Source: an uncultured Muribaculaceae bacterium (GTDB lineage Bacteria > Bacteroidota > Bacteroidia > Bacteroidales > Muribaculaceae). Taken from it: a DNA stretch of 64,000 nt. Under the pieces are notes generated by a model. The model saw only the letters and a program-made list of their open reading frames with translations. It did not search any database and was not told the origin of the DNA. A program made the translations under genes and the position numbers. Shown piece after piece: positions 43,219 to 52,333 of the stretch. The stretch lies in assembly GCA_910587185.1 (NCBI GenBank), contig CAJULY010000012.1, positions 1 to 64,000 on the forward strand, given 5' to 3'. Position 1 is the first letter of the stretch; every line of letters begins with the position of its first letter.

Positions 43219-44293
43219 GATAATCGGTGTTGGATTGATGGGATTTGCGTTGCCGTCCAACGGCTATTGATATGAAGGTGAATAGTCCGAGAAGTATCAG
43301 GAGCACTGTCTGGGTGCCCATGACGAGATTTGCGAAAGTTGTGGCAGTCTCGCGTGTGAGCCCGGGAATGTCAGCCGAAAAGAAACTTATGCCGAATATG
43401 ATGGCCCACTGCCAGGGACCAATGCCTCCGTTTGACGGCACTCCCATCGAGAGACTGGAGAAAACAAAACATACGAGCGCTGCGATGACTCCATGGCGCT
43501 CGATCATCTGCGCCGTTTCCGGAAAAGCGAAAAAGGCGAAATACAGTTGCATGAAATAACAGCCCCAGAGAGCCGCAGTCAAAAGCAGCCAGCGACCGCG
43601 GCCATGCATCGTGGCAACAGCTGCAAATCCTTTCCAGAGACCTTTGGCGAAACCGATGACCTTTCTGACTATGCGGGTGTTTTTCGCTCTCGCGAACAGA
43701 GCCCACAACAGAAGAAGTCCGAAACCAACGGCAGCCCAGGTCCACGGGGAGGTAACCAGTTCTTTAAGCGCAAGATATGTCTCTTTGTTCTGGCTAAGAT
43801 ATTCCGTCAGCTGCGGACCGGCGAGAACGAAAGTGACAAGAGTGAGAAGAGCTACTGTCACAGTATCGGCGAGGCGGTCGGCGACCATTGAGCCGAAAAC
43901 CTTGTCGAAAGGCGCATCCTGGCGCTGGGAAATGTAACCCGTGCGCCACAATTCGCCAAGACGGGGAAACACGAGGTTGACGGCATAACAACCGAAAATA
44001 CTCAGCACCACCGGATAGAGTACTATCTTTATTCCTATCCCCTCAAGCTGGATTCGCCATCGCATCGCACGTATGACATGGGAAAGGATGCTCAGTGTCA
44101 GGACAAGACCTATCCACTCCCAACGGCATTTCTCACGGATGGTCCGGATCATAGCTACCGGATCCTGGTCTTTGAACAGAATCCAGCACAGACCGACCGT
44201 TATGGCCAAAGGAATGATATAACGGAGCAGCTTCTTCAGCCACTGACGCTTATCTGCCGACTGTCCGGACCGGTTTGTGTCATTCGTCTCCAT
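43211..44293 (-). CDS. LPG-synthase-TM/UPF0104-like integral membrane protein
   Basis: A 360-residue protein with about eight helices, family of lysylphosphatidylglycerol synthase membrane domains (PF03706-like) now viewed as lipid flippases. It has IRAMRWRIQLEGIGIKIVLY, the hallmark YAVNLVFPRLGELWRTGYIS and GSMVADRLADTVTVALLTLV. The ATG at 44293 is the first ATG. No aminoacyl-transferase domain is attached, so it probably moves a lipid-linked compound. It heads the TSCPD cluster. Confidence 0.85.
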   Translation of the reverse strand: METNDTNRSGQSADKRQWLKKLLRYIIPLAITVGLCWILFKDQDPVAMIRTIREKCRWEWIGLVLTLSILSHVIRAMRWRIQLEGIGIKIVLYPVVLSIFGCYAVNLVFPRLGELWRTGYISQRQDAPFDKVFGSMVADRLADTVTVALLTLVTFVLAGPQLTEYLSQNKETYLALKELVTSPWTWAAVGFGLLLLWALFARAKNTRIVRKVIGFAKGLWKGFAAVATMHGRGRWLLLTAALWGCYFMQLYFAFFAFPETAQMIERHGVIAALVCFVFSSLSMGVPSNGGIGPWQWAIIFGISFFSADIPGLTRETATTFANLVMGTQTVLLILLGLFTFISIAVGRQRKSHQSNTDYHA

Positions 44294-44366
44294 AATCACT
44301 GTATCATCTTACGGATTTACTTCGCAAAGATAACAATTATCATGCATAATAAGTGCAAAACGGTGA

Positions 44367-45263
44367 TTAATTCTGCTGCAGACGGTTGCGAAGGAGATTC
44401 ATGAACTGATAGTTTTTCAGCCCCCAGCGCGGATAGATCAGAAGCGACTCAGGCGACTGCGAGACGAAACGCTCTATGGCTATGTCCGCTCTGAGTCTAT
44501 GTATAATCCTGCAACACAAATCTATATAGCCTTCGACATCCCATCGTATCACAGCCGCTTCTCCCCTTTCGACCTGCGAGGCGAGTCTGGTGCCACGGAT
44601 CAACTGCAACTGATGACATTTGACTATATCCACCGGCAGCAGGTTGACCTCATCGATTGTGGCAAGCATGTCATCCTCGCTTTCCCCCGGCAATCCCATT
44701 ATCAGGTGGAGCCCCACGGGAATTCCGGCCTCATGGACGCGGCGCACCGCATCGGCGGTGTCGGCCCACGTGTGGCACCGGTTGACGTTTTCGAGCGTAC
44801 GGTCGTGGGCGCTCTCAGCTCCGAACTCGATCATGACGAAAGCCGAGCGTGAAAGGATCCGCAGCTCATCAAGGAGATCGTCAGGCATGCAATCGGGACG
44901 AGTGCCGATAATAAGCCCTACAACGTCCTCTTCCCTCAAAGCTTCGCGAAACATCTCCATCAGAAACGGCGTGGAGGAATTGGTCGCCGTATAGCTCTGG
45001 AAATACGCTAAGTAACGCATGGCAGGATATTTCTTCGAGAAGAACTCCCTGCTTTTCCTCAACTGGATACTGACCGGGGCAGGCGTCGCCGAAAAGCCGG
45101 GCGAAAAAGACTGATTATTGCAATATGTACATCCGCCACGGCCCTTTTTGCCGTCGCGGTTAGGACATGAAAGGCCCGCATTCACCGTCAGTTTCTGGAT
45201 TTTTCCCGGGAGATAGCGCGCTATGAAAGCGGAAAAATCGTCATGGAGCAGCGGATTGTTCAT
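44367..45263 (-). CDS. Radical SAM protein, TIGR01212 (YhcC) family
   Basis: A 298-residue radical-SAM enzyme of unknown substrate. The family motif is LSCPNRDGKKGRGGCTYCNN, holding the three 4Fe-4S cysteines in the unusual spaced form of YhcC. GTRPDCMPDDLLDELRILSR and ESLLIYPRWGLKNYQFMNLL are further family features. Its ATG overlaps the aroC stop by four bases, so it is coupled to aroC and ybaK. Confidence 0.9.
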   Translation of the reverse strand: MNNPLLHDDFSAFIARYLPGKIQKLTVNAGLSCPNRDGKKGRGGCTYCNNQSFSPGFSATPAPVSIQLRKSREFFSKKYPAMRYLAYFQSYTATNSSTPFLMEMFREALREEDVVGLIIGTRPDCMPDDLLDELRILSRSAFVMIEFGAESAHDRTLENVNRCHTWADTADAVRRVHEAGIPVGLHLIMGLPGESEDDMLATIDEVNLLPVDIVKCHQLQLIRGTRLASQVERGEAAVIRWDVEGYIDLCCRIIHRLRADIAIERFVSQSPESLLIYPRWGLKNYQFMNLLRNRLQQN

Positions 45264-46336
45264 AATCGGGAACTTCTGTCACAAAGCATTGCGTCGAAGA
45301 CAGTCATGGCAGCCATCGCCTCCACAACCGGCACAGCCCGGGGAAGCACACAGGGGTCGTGACGGCCGCGGGCAGTCAAAGTGGCGTCCTCTCCGCTGTC
45401 GGTGACTGTTGTCACTTCTTTGAGAAGAGTGGCCACAGGCTTGAACGCCACGCGGAAATATATATCCTCTCCGTTAGAGATACCGCCCTGAATCCCTCCG
45501 GAATGATTGGAAAGCGTTCCTACCGACCCGTCGGCCATAATGGCAAAACTGTCGATCATCTCGCTCCCTCTTCTGCCGCAATCCTCAAATCCGAGACCGT
45601 AGTCAAATCCTTTGGCGCCCGGAATAGAGAGCATGGCTCCCGCCAGAAGGCTCTGCAGTTTCCCAAAAAGGGGACTGCCGAGACCGGGGCCTACGCCTTT
45701 TATGACGCATGTCACGACGCCACCTATCGTGTCGCCCTCAGCTTTCACCCTTTTAATCAGTTCCTTCATCCTGACGGCGGCCGATTCATCGGGGCAGCGG
45801 ACATCGTTGGAATATACCCGGTCAAGATCCAGAGCCGAATATGGCGTATCAACGGAGATATCGCCTACCCGTGAGGTATAGGCCCTTATGGTTATTCCGT
45901 AACGTTGGAGAGCCTGGCGGGCTATGGCGCCTCCGACGACGCGCGATGCCGTCTCGCGGGCCGATGCACGTCCTCCCCCACGGTGGTCACGGTGGCCGAA
46001 TTTTGCGTTATATGTGAAATCGGCATGAGAAGGCCGGAATTTATGGCGCATCTCCTCATAGTCGTTCGAATGCTGGTCAGAATTGCGGATAATGAAACCT
46101 ATGGGACATCCTGTTGTCCTGCCCTCGAATATTCCGGACATAAACTCCACGCGGTCCGCTTCGTTACGGGCCGTGACAATAGCCGACTGACCGGGGCGCC
46201 GACGGTCAAGTTCCTGCTGGACCATATCGAAATCCACTTCCAGACCCGCCGGCATACCGTCGATGATGCCGCCAAGAGCCGGTCCGTGGGATTCTCCGAA
46301 TGTGGTCAGGCGAAATATTCTTCCGAAAGTATTCAT
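45260..46336 (-). CDS. aroC: Chorismate synthase
   Basis: A 358-residue FMN-dependent enzyme making chorismate from EPSP, last step of the shikimate pathway. It begins MNTFGRIFRLTTFGESHGPA and has GHRDHRGGGRASARETASRV, the catalytic histidine region; then DSFAIMADGSVGTLSNHSGG and GRHDPCVLPRAVPVVEAMAA. It overlaps ybaK and the radical SAM gene by four bases each (ATGA). Confidence 0.98.
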   Translation of the reverse strand: MNTFGRIFRLTTFGESHGPALGGIIDGMPAGLEVDFDMVQQELDRRRPGQSAIVTARNEADRVEFMSGIFEGRTTGCPIGFIIRNSDQHSNDYEEMRHKFRPSHADFTYNAKFGHRDHRGGGRASARETASRVVGGAIARQALQRYGITIRAYTSRVGDISVDTPYSALDLDRVYSNDVRCPDESAAVRMKELIKRVKAEGDTIGGVVTCVIKGVGPGLGSPLFGKLQSLLAGAMLSIPGAKGFDYGLGFEDCGRRGSEMIDSFAIMADGSVGTLSNHSGGIQGGISNGEDIYFRVAFKPVATLLKEVTTVTDSGEDATLTARGRHDPCVLPRAVPVVEAMAAMTVFDAMLCDRSSRL

Positions 46337-46845
46337 CGGCCGCCCTCCTCTCCGTTTTCGGGGTCACAGACTATATCAGCCGTAGTTCCTCCGACAAAAT
46401 CGATCAACTGACGCGGATCAATCTCCAGCTGCAATCCTCTGACTCCCGCACTGACATATATACGGTCGAAACCGGTGGCCGTTGAGTGGAAGAATGTCGG
46501 GAACGGCTTTTTCATGCCGATCGGCGAACAACCTCCCCTGATGTAACCTGTCAGCGGCAAAAGTTCCTTCATCGGAATAAGGTCGGCCTTTTTGTCTGAA
46601 AAACATTTCGCGGCCTTCTTCAGATCCACCTCGCAGTTGCCGGGCACCACACAGACGAAGTAACCGTTGCGCTCACCCTTAAGGACGAGAGTCTTGAACA
46701 CCCGGTGGATGTCTTCGCCAAGCGACTCGGCCACATGGGAGGCTGCAAGATCATTCACATCGAATTCGTAGGGTATCAGACGATATGGAATCTTGGCTTT
46801 GTCCAGCAGTCGTGCCGCGTTGGTTTTCTGGAGTTTAGTTGACAT
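46333..46845 (-). CDS. ybaK: Cys-tRNA(Pro)/Ala-tRNA deacylase, YbaK family
   Basis: A 170-residue trans-editing factor that hydrolyses mischarged Cys-tRNA(Pro). It has KTNAARLLDKAKIPYRLIPY, HRVFKTLVLKGERNGYFVCV with the conserved Lys, and GYIRGGCSPIGMKKPFPTFF, the GGxSPxG motif of YbaK. First of the three-gene array, with a promoter about 20 bp upstream. Confidence 0.93.
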   Translation of the reverse strand: MSTKLQKTNAARLLDKAKIPYRLIPYEFDVNDLAASHVAESLGEDIHRVFKTLVLKGERNGYFVCVVPGNCEVDLKKAAKCFSDKKADLIPMKELLPLTGYIRGGCSPIGMKKPFPTFFHSTATGFDRIYVSAGVRGLQLEIDPRQLIDFVGGTTADIVCDPENGEEGGR

Positions 46846-46861
46846 AAATAATTTTTTATTG

Positions 46862-46895
46862 CAAATATAGCTTGTTTTGTCGGAACAATTACAAA
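46862..46895 (-). promoter_or_regulatory. Promoter of the ybaK-aroC-radical SAM array
   Basis: On the minus strand TATATTTG (46862-46869) is a full -7 box, with TTTG at 46892-46895 spaced 22 nt, longer than usual. The leader would be about 10 nt. Confidence 0.45.
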
Positions 46896-46959
46896 CTCAC
46901 GCTCGTTTTTAAATTAAAAATAATCAATACAATTTCACAAACCCTCACAATTGATCTTT

Positions 46960-47475
46960 ATGAAAAAATTGTTTATCGCTCTGATCGCCCTTCTGGGTGT
47001 CTGCACCTCGGCGAGTGCGCAAAAAGCCAATTTCACTTTCGGTTACGGCGGCTATACTCTGATGGATGCCTGTGATTATCATGATGACCTGGGCAAAGTG
47101 AAAACAGCCTGGGGCGCTCTGAATGTAGGAGTCAATTTCAAAGTGTTGCCCAATTTCTGGCTCGGACCGTCCTACACCTTCTCCAGTTCACAGTTCAAGC
47201 ACAGCGATATCGATCTATACTATCATGTCATCATGCTCAACGGCCGATATGACTACTACAAGAACAGAATGGTGACAATGTATGCCCACGTAGGACTCGG
47301 CGTTGACATAACCCACATGGATCTCCCCAACGACACACGCAATAAGGGTTATTTCGCCTATCACATCGCCCCGATCGGTGTCGATGTTCCTCTGAGCCGT
47401 TCGTTCACCCTCTTCGGTGAAGTCGGATTCGGTGCACAAGGATTGCTTCAGGTCGGCGGCCGTGTCAACTTCTAA
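46960..47475 (+). CDS. Small outer-membrane beta-barrel protein
   Basis: A 171-residue exported protein. The ATG at 46960 starts a signal peptide MKKLFIALIALLGVCTSASA. The mature chain alternates strands (NFTFGYGGYTLMDACDYHDD, NFWLGPSYTFSSSQFKHSDI, MVTMYAHVGLGVDITHMDLP) and ends GLLQVGGRVNF, a typical closing strand of an 8-stranded barrel. Function unknown. It is 11 bp before a 78-residue gene. Confidence 0.8.
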   Translation: MKKLFIALIALLGVCTSASAQKANFTFGYGGYTLMDACDYHDDLGKVKTAWGALNVGVNFKVLPNFWLGPSYTFSSSQFKHSDIDLYYHVIMLNGRYDYYKNRMVTMYAHVGLGVDITHMDLPNDTRNKGYFAYHIAPIGVDVPLSRSFTLFGEVGFGAQGLLQVGGRVNF

Positions 47476-47486
47476 AGGATAAAGCC

Positions 47487-47723
47487 ATGAACGACAGAAT
47501 ATCCTACGAAGAAAAGAAAGAGCTTCCCGACTCAGTGTTCGGACTTCCTGAACGACGGGAATATCCTATGCCTGACGCCGCACACGTCAGAGCGGCCGAA
47601 GCTTACTTCCGTTATTGTCCCGAGGATCTGAAGCCGAAACTGGCCCGCGCCATTCTCGATCGCGCGCAGGAATTCGGTGTCAATGTGGAAAGTCCCGAGA
47701 TTCTTTCCTACGCCGGACAATAA
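47487..47723 (+). CDS. Small cytoplasmic protein, DUF6582-like
   Basis: A 78-residue protein: SYEEKKELPDSVFGLPERRE, then YPMPDAAHVRAAEAYFRYCP and LARAILDRAQEFGVNVESPE. This matches a motif set (LPDSxFGLPxxRxYPxxDxxHVRxA) familiar from DUF6582 and phage or Clostridial proteins; role unknown. Its coding frame follows the barrel gene closely, and a GC-rich stem-loop comes after it. Confidence 0.75.
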   Translation: MNDRISYEEKKELPDSVFGLPERREYPMPDAAHVRAAEAYFRYCPEDLKPKLARAILDRAQEFGVNVESPEILSYAGQ

Positions 47724-47751
47724 TCAGCAGATTACGAAAACTTTTTAACAT

Positions 47752-47786
47752 TCCCCCCGTCGGTTTTTATCCGGCAGGGGGATTTT
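47752..47786 (+). terminator. Terminator of the barrel/DUF6582-like pair
   Basis: TCCCCC (47752-47757) and GGGGGA (47777-47782) pair, extended partly by GTCGG with CCGGC, followed by TTTT. Just before the asd promoter. Confidence 0.6.
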
Positions 47787-47789
47787 GCG

Positions 47790-47820
47790 TTGGCCGATTG
47801 ACTGAAAAATCGTAACTTTG
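47790..47820 (+). promoter_or_regulatory. Promoter of asd
   Basis: TTG (47790-47792), a 20-nt spacer and TAACTTTG (47813-47820), then C. It leaves a leader of about 40 nt. Confidence 0.7.
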
Positions 47821-47865
47821 CACGACAAAACTCCATAGACCCAAACCATAAAATCAAAGCTACAT

Positions 47866-48876
47866 ATGAATATAGCAATCGTTGGCGCAAGCGGCGCCGT
47901 TGGACAAGAATTTCTCCGTGTGCTCGAAGAACAGAATTTCCCCATCGAGAACCTGAAACTGTTTGGTTCGGCCAGAAGTGCCGGACGGACCTACGAATTC
48001 CGCGGCAAGGAATATAAGGTTCAGGAACTGACCCACAATGCCGACGATTTCAAGGATATAGACATAGCTTTCACATCGGCCGGCGCAGGAGTGTCAAAGG
48101 AATACGCCCCTGTCATCACCGCCCACGGCGCTCTAATGATTGACAATTCGAGCGCGTTCCGCATGGACGAGGACGTCCCTCTGGTCGTCCCGGAAGTAAA
48201 CGGCGACGACGCCTTCAACACTCCGCGCAACATAATAGCCAACCCTAACTGTACGACAATACAGATGGTCGTGGCGCTTAAACCGATCAACGACCTCAAC
48301 CCGATAAAGCGTGTCCACGTAGCTACCTATCAGGCCGCAAGCGGCGCCGGCGCCGCAGCCATGGACGAGCTTGTCAAGCAGTATGAGCAGATTCGCAACG
48401 GCGAAGAGGTGACAATCGAAAAATTCGCCTACCAGCTTGCCTACAATGTCATTCCTCAGGTTGACATCTTCATGCCCGACGGCTACACCAAAGAGGAGAT
48501 GAAGATGTTTAACGAGACCCGCAAGATCATGCACTCGCCTGACATCAAGGTCAGCGCCACCTGCGTTCGCGTCCCCGTCATGCGCGCTCACAGCGAGGCC
48601 GTCTGGGTAGAGACCGAAAGTCCTCTCGAACTCGAGGATGTCAGAAAAGCTTTCGGCAATGCCGAAGGGCTGGTTGTAGTCGATAATCCTTCAGAGAAAA
48701 AATATCCCATGCCACTCCACAGCGCCGGTTGCGATCCCGTCTATGTCGGACGCCTCCGCAAAGATCTTGCCGACCCCAACGGCCTGACATTCTGGATTGT
48801 CGGCGATCAGATAAAAAAGGGCGCCGCGCTGAACGCAGTTCAGATCGCGCAGTATATACTCGCCCACAAGAAATAA
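47866..48876 (+). CDS. asd: Aspartate-semialdehyde dehydrogenase
   Basis: A 336-residue NADPH enzyme of the Lys/Thr/Met/DAP branch. It begins MNIAIVGASGAVGQEFLRVL, has SAGAGVSKEYAPVITAHGAL, NPNCTTIQMVVALKPINDLN (catalytic Cys in NCT) and VSATCVRVPVMRAHSEAVWV. Full length. It precedes the antiporter by 25 bp and may be co-transcribed. Confidence 0.97.
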   Translation: MNIAIVGASGAVGQEFLRVLEEQNFPIENLKLFGSARSAGRTYEFRGKEYKVQELTHNADDFKDIDIAFTSAGAGVSKEYAPVITAHGALMIDNSSAFRMDEDVPLVVPEVNGDDAFNTPRNIIANPNCTTIQMVVALKPINDLNPIKRVHVATYQAASGAGAAAMDELVKQYEQIRNGEEVTIEKFAYQLAYNVIPQVDIFMPDGYTKEEMKMFNETRKIMHSPDIKVSATCVRVPVMRAHSEAVWVETESPLELEDVRKAFGNAEGLVVVDNPSEKKYPMPLHSAGCDPVYVGRLRKDLADPNGLTFWIVGDQIKKGAALNAVQIAQYILAHKK

Positions 48877-48901
48877 ATCCGCCAACTCTCCCTCCGCAGA
48901 T

Positions 48902-51103
48902 ATGACAGCAGCCATGGCCATTCCGGCCACACACCCTCTTGTATCGTCGCCGGTGCTCATCTTCCTGATAGTGCTGGCGGTGATTCTTCTCGTGCCATTG
49001 CTGCTCAACAAGATTAAGGTGCCCCATGTCATCGGCATGATTCTCGCCGGAATGGCGTTGGGGCCTTATGGATTCAACGTGCTCGCCCGCGACATGAGTT
49101 TCGAGGTTTTCGGGCAGGTCGGACTGCTTTATCTTATGTTCCTGGCGGGTGTGGAGATCGACATGTATCACCTCAAGCGAAATCTGCGACGGGGTGTTGT
49201 CTTCGGCATGTTCACCTTTCTGGTTCCGCTGGCCATTGGAGCGCTCTCGAGTGTGGTATTCCTTAAATTCGACTTGCTGACATCGATGTTGCTGGCATCG
49301 ATGTTCGCCTCCCACACTCTGCTCGCTTATCCTGTGGTGTCGCGCTTCGGACTGACCACAAACCGGGCCGTCGTCATAGCCATTGCGGGGACCATCTTTA
49401 CCGTCCTCGGCTCCCTGATGGTGCTTGCGGGCGCCGTCAGCGTGGCCCGCGACGGCAATTTCAGCGCCGTCACCATTCTCCGGCTTGCGGGCGGACTGAT
49501 TCTCTACTGTATAATAGGTGTCTATGCCTATCCGCGTCTGACCCGCTGGTTTTTCCGGCGCTACAACGACTCCATAGCCCAGTTCGTCTATATCCTCGCC
49601 ATGGTGTTCCTGGCGGCGGAAACAGCCGTGTGGATTGGAATAGAAGGCGTGTTCGGCGCATTCTTCGCCGGTATCGTCCTCAACCGGTTCATCCCGGCCC
49701 GTTCCCCCCTGATGGGGCGAATAGAGTTTGTCGGCAATGCACTTTTTATCCCCTATTTCCTTATTGGTGTCGGGATGCTTATCAACGTGAAGGCTCTTTT
49801 CGCCGGATGGGATTCGCTCTACGTCGCCCTCGTGATGAGCATTACGGCCATGGCCGGAAAATGGCTCGCCGCTTTCTTCACCCAGAAAACTTTCAGAATG
49901 CTTCCGGTTGAACGTTCCATGATGTATCAGCTCTCTAACGCCCACACGGCCGTGGCGCTCGCTGTGGTCACCATAGGCTACAGAATGGACATCTTCAACG
50001 AAGCGGTGCTTGACGGAACGGTGGTCATGATTCTCGTGACCTGCACCGTCTCCTCCATAGGCACGGCCCGCGCCGCCCAGCGGCTGAAGCTCATGACCAT
50101 GTCAGACACTCCCGCGATCGATCCCGAGCAGGCCAAGGAAGAAAAAGAGAAAATCAACACCCTCATTCCCATTGTCAATCCGCTGACTGCTCCGGAGCTG
50201 GTGAATCTGGCTCTAATGATCCACAACGTGAAGCCCGGCGGTCACAACCGTTTCTATGCGCTTCATGTCAGGAACGACAACTCGGCTTCTTCCCGTTCGC
50301 TGGGAGAGCGCTCTCTCGATGTGGCCGAGCAGACGGCCGCAAGCATAGATGTTCCTCTCCAGACCATAGAGCGCTATGACCTGAACTTCATCACCGGCGT
50401 ACTGAACACCATGGAGGAACGTGACATAAACGAGGTTGTCATCGGCCTCCACCGCCGCACCACCGTTGCCGACTCTTTCTTCGGAGAAAAATTAACCCGT
50501 CTGCTCAAATCGACCTACAGGATGATTGTCATATCGCGTTGCTATATCCCGGTCAACACGGCCAGGCGCGTCGTGGTGGCGGTGCCTGACAAAGCCGAGT
50601 TCGAGACGGGATTCGTGCGCTGGGTCAAATGCATCGGAAATCTCGGGCAGCAGCTCGGATGCCGCACGGTATTCTTCACTTCCGAGGCAACGCGCGACGC
50701 CATAGAAGCCGTGCTTAAACAGCGGCGCTTCAACATACGCCACGATTACCGGATAATGGACACATGGGACGATATTGTACTTCTCGCAAACAAAATCATC
50801 GACGATGACATTTTCGTCGTCGTATGCGCCCGCACCACTTCCGTTTCCTACAATTCAGGCATGGCTTCGCTGCCTGAGTTCCTTCAGAAATATTTCGCCC
50901 ACAACAATCTGATCGCCATCTATCCCGAGCAGTTCGGCGCCGAGGCAGTGGTTCCGACCACGATGGGCGATGCCATCAATGCCGATGTGGAGATGATGCC
51001 GTCGGCCGTCTGGATAAAGATCACGCTCTACATCCGCAGACTTCACGAACTGAAACGCCGCATATTCAACGGCAAGAACCATCCCCGGAAACTCGATCTC
51101 TGA
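48902..51103 (+). CDS. CPA2 cation:proton antiporter with C-terminal USP-like domain
   Basis: A 733-residue protein. Residues about 15-400 are the Na+/H+ exchanger domain with about 12-13 helices (VIGMILAGMALGPYGFNVLA, LMFLAGVEIDMYHLKRNLRR, SHTLLAYPVVSRFG, EGVFGAFFAGIVLNRFIPAR). The second half (about 440-733) is cytoplasmic and looks like tandem USP-type folds (FYALHVRNDNSASSRSLGER; VIGLHRRTTVADSFFGEKLT). Exchanges K+ or Na+ for H+; the cytoplasmic part may sense nucleotide. It lies after asd. Confidence 0.87.
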   Translation: MTAAMAIPATHPLVSSPVLIFLIVLAVILLVPLLLNKIKVPHVIGMILAGMALGPYGFNVLARDMSFEVFGQVGLLYLMFLAGVEIDMYHLKRNLRRGVVFGMFTFLVPLAIGALSSVVFLKFDLLTSMLLASMFASHTLLAYPVVSRFGLTTNRAVVIAIAGTIFTVLGSLMVLAGAVSVARDGNFSAVTILRLAGGLILYCIIGVYAYPRLTRWFFRRYNDSIAQFVYILAMVFLAAETAVWIGIEGVFGAFFAGIVLNRFIPARSPLMGRIEFVGNALFIPYFLIGVGMLINVKALFAGWDSLYVALVMSITAMAGKWLAAFFTQKTFRMLPVERSMMYQLSNAHTAVALAVVTIGYRMDIFNEAVLDGTVVMILVTCTVSSIGTARAAQRLKLMTMSDTPAIDPEQAKEEKEKINTLIPIVNPLTAPELVNLALMIHNVKPGGHNRFYALHVRNDNSASSRSLGERSLDVAEQTAASIDVPLQTIERYDLNFITGVLNTMEERDINEVVIGLHRRTTVADSFFGEKLTRLLKSTYRMIVISRCYIPVNTARRVVVAVPDKAEFETGFVRWVKCIGNLGQQLGCRTVFFTSEATRDAIEAVLKQRRFNIRHDYRIMDTWDDIVLLANKIIDDDIFVVVCARTTSVSYNSGMASLPEFLQKYFAHNNLIAIYPEQFGAEAVVPTTMGDAINADVEMMPSAVWIKITLYIRRLHELKRRIFNGKNHPRKLDL

Positions 51104-51116
51104 AAACGATACCCAC

Positions 51117-51148
51117 AAAAAAAAGGGCCCGCGGAAAACCGCAGGCCC
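51117..51148 (-). terminator. Terminator of fba
   Basis: Minus-strand stem of GGGCCTGCGG with CCGCGGGCCC, ten pairs including one G-U, TTTT loop, followed by a run of eight T (51117-51124). It lies 35 bp after the fba stop and faces the converging antiporter gene. Confidence 0.9.
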
Positions 51149-51183
51149 GAATCTTCTATAATCTATCTTATCTTGCGATCGGC

Positions 51184-52185
51184 TTATTCAGCTTTGCCGT
51201 TTGAGCCGAGCACGTTTTCGATCTTGTGCTTGTAGAGACGTTCCATTTCGTCGCGGGCCGGACCGAGGTATTTGCGGGGGTCGAATTCACCCGGTTTGTC
51301 ATGGAATACCTTACGGATAGCGGCTGTCATGGCGAGACGGCTGTCAGAGTCGATGTTGATCTTGCAGACAGCGCTCTTGGCTGCTTTGCGGAGTTCCTCT
51401 TCGGGGATACCGATTGCATCGGGAAGCTTGCCGCCGTACTCGTTGATGATGTCAACATATTCCTGGGGAACAGAGCTTGATCCGTGGAGCACGATGGGGA
51501 AGCCGGGGAGTTTCTCCATAACTGCGTCAAGCACGTCGAATGCCAAGGGAGGGGGAACGAGCTTGCCGGTCTTCGGGTCGCGGGTGCACTGCTCGGGAGT
51601 GAACTTGTAGGCACCATGGGAAGTACCGATAGAGATAGCGAGAGAGTCGCAGCCTGTGCGGGTTGCGAAGTCGATAACCTCTTCGGGGTCGGTGTAGGTG
51701 TGGTGGTCAGAAGAAACCTCGTCCTCAACGCCGGCGAGCACGCCGAGTTCACCTTCGACAGTCACGTCATACTGGTGAGCGTAGTCAACGACTTTCTTTG
51801 TGAGAGCCACGTTTTCCTCATAGGGAAGATGAGAACCGTCGATCATCACTGAAGAGAAACCGTTGTCGATGCAGGATTTGCAGAGTTCGAAGCTGTCACC
51901 ATGGTCGAGATGGAGGCAGATCTGGGGATGTTCCCAGCCGAGTTCCTTGGCGTAAGCCACAGCACCCTGTGCCATGTAGCGGAGCAGAGTAGCGTTGGCG
52001 TAGTTGCGGGCGCCTTTGGAAACCTGAAGGATAACGGGAGATTTTTCTTCAGCAGCGGCTTTGATGATAGCCTGCAGCTGCTCCATGTTGTTGAAGTTGA
52101 AAGCAGGGATGGCATATCCGCCCTTGATTGCCTTGGCAAACATCTCGCGGGTGTTGACCAAGCCTAATTCTTTGTAACTTACCAT
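51184..52185 (-). CDS. fba: Class II fructose-bisphosphate aldolase
   Basis: A 333-residue zinc aldolase of glycolysis. It has GYAIPAFNFNNMEQLQAIIK, CLHLDHGDSFELCKSCIDNG with zinc His, GFSSVMIDGSHLPYEENVAL, the loop VEGELGVLAGVEDEVSSDHH, SIGTSHGAYKF and VLHGSSSVPQEYVD. Normal length. Monocistronic; TATATTTG at 52227-52234 on the minus strand is a likely -7 box without a clear TTTG. Confidence 0.96.
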   Translation of the reverse strand: MVSYKELGLVNTREMFAKAIKGGYAIPAFNFNNMEQLQAIIKAAAEEKSPVILQVSKGARNYANATLLRYMAQGAVAYAKELGWEHPQICLHLDHGDSFELCKSCIDNGFSSVMIDGSHLPYEENVALTKKVVDYAHQYDVTVEGELGVLAGVEDEVSSDHHTYTDPEEVIDFATRTGCDSLAISIGTSHGAYKFTPEQCTRDPKTGKLVPPPLAFDVLDAVMEKLPGFPIVLHGSSSVPQEYVDIINEYGGKLPDAIGIPEEELRKAAKSAVCKINIDSDSRLAMTAAIRKVFHDKPGEFDPRKYLGPARDEMERLYKHKIENVLGSNGKAE

Positions 52186-52226
52186 AGGTTATGAATATAT
52201 TTTTGATTAAGAAAGTATTTCCAGTG

Positions 52227-52234
52227 CAAATATA
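52227..52234 (-). promoter_or_regulatory. -7 box of fba
   Basis: On the minus strand TATATTTG followed by C, 42 bp before the fba ATG. No TTTG stands at 19-21 nt, so only the -7 element is supported. Confidence 0.4.
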
Positions 52235-52333
52235 ACAAAATTTCGCCGATAAACCGCATGGTGAAAAGCTCATTTTAAGAGTTTATTTAATATCTCTAAG
52301 ATTCTTTTCACCACCGCGTGGGGCCGGAGAGAA

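Noticed and set aside
48641..49945. Long minus-strand open frame (434 codons)
   Set aside because: Antisense to asd and the antiporter; His/Glu/Gly-rich reverse reading of a membrane-protein gene.
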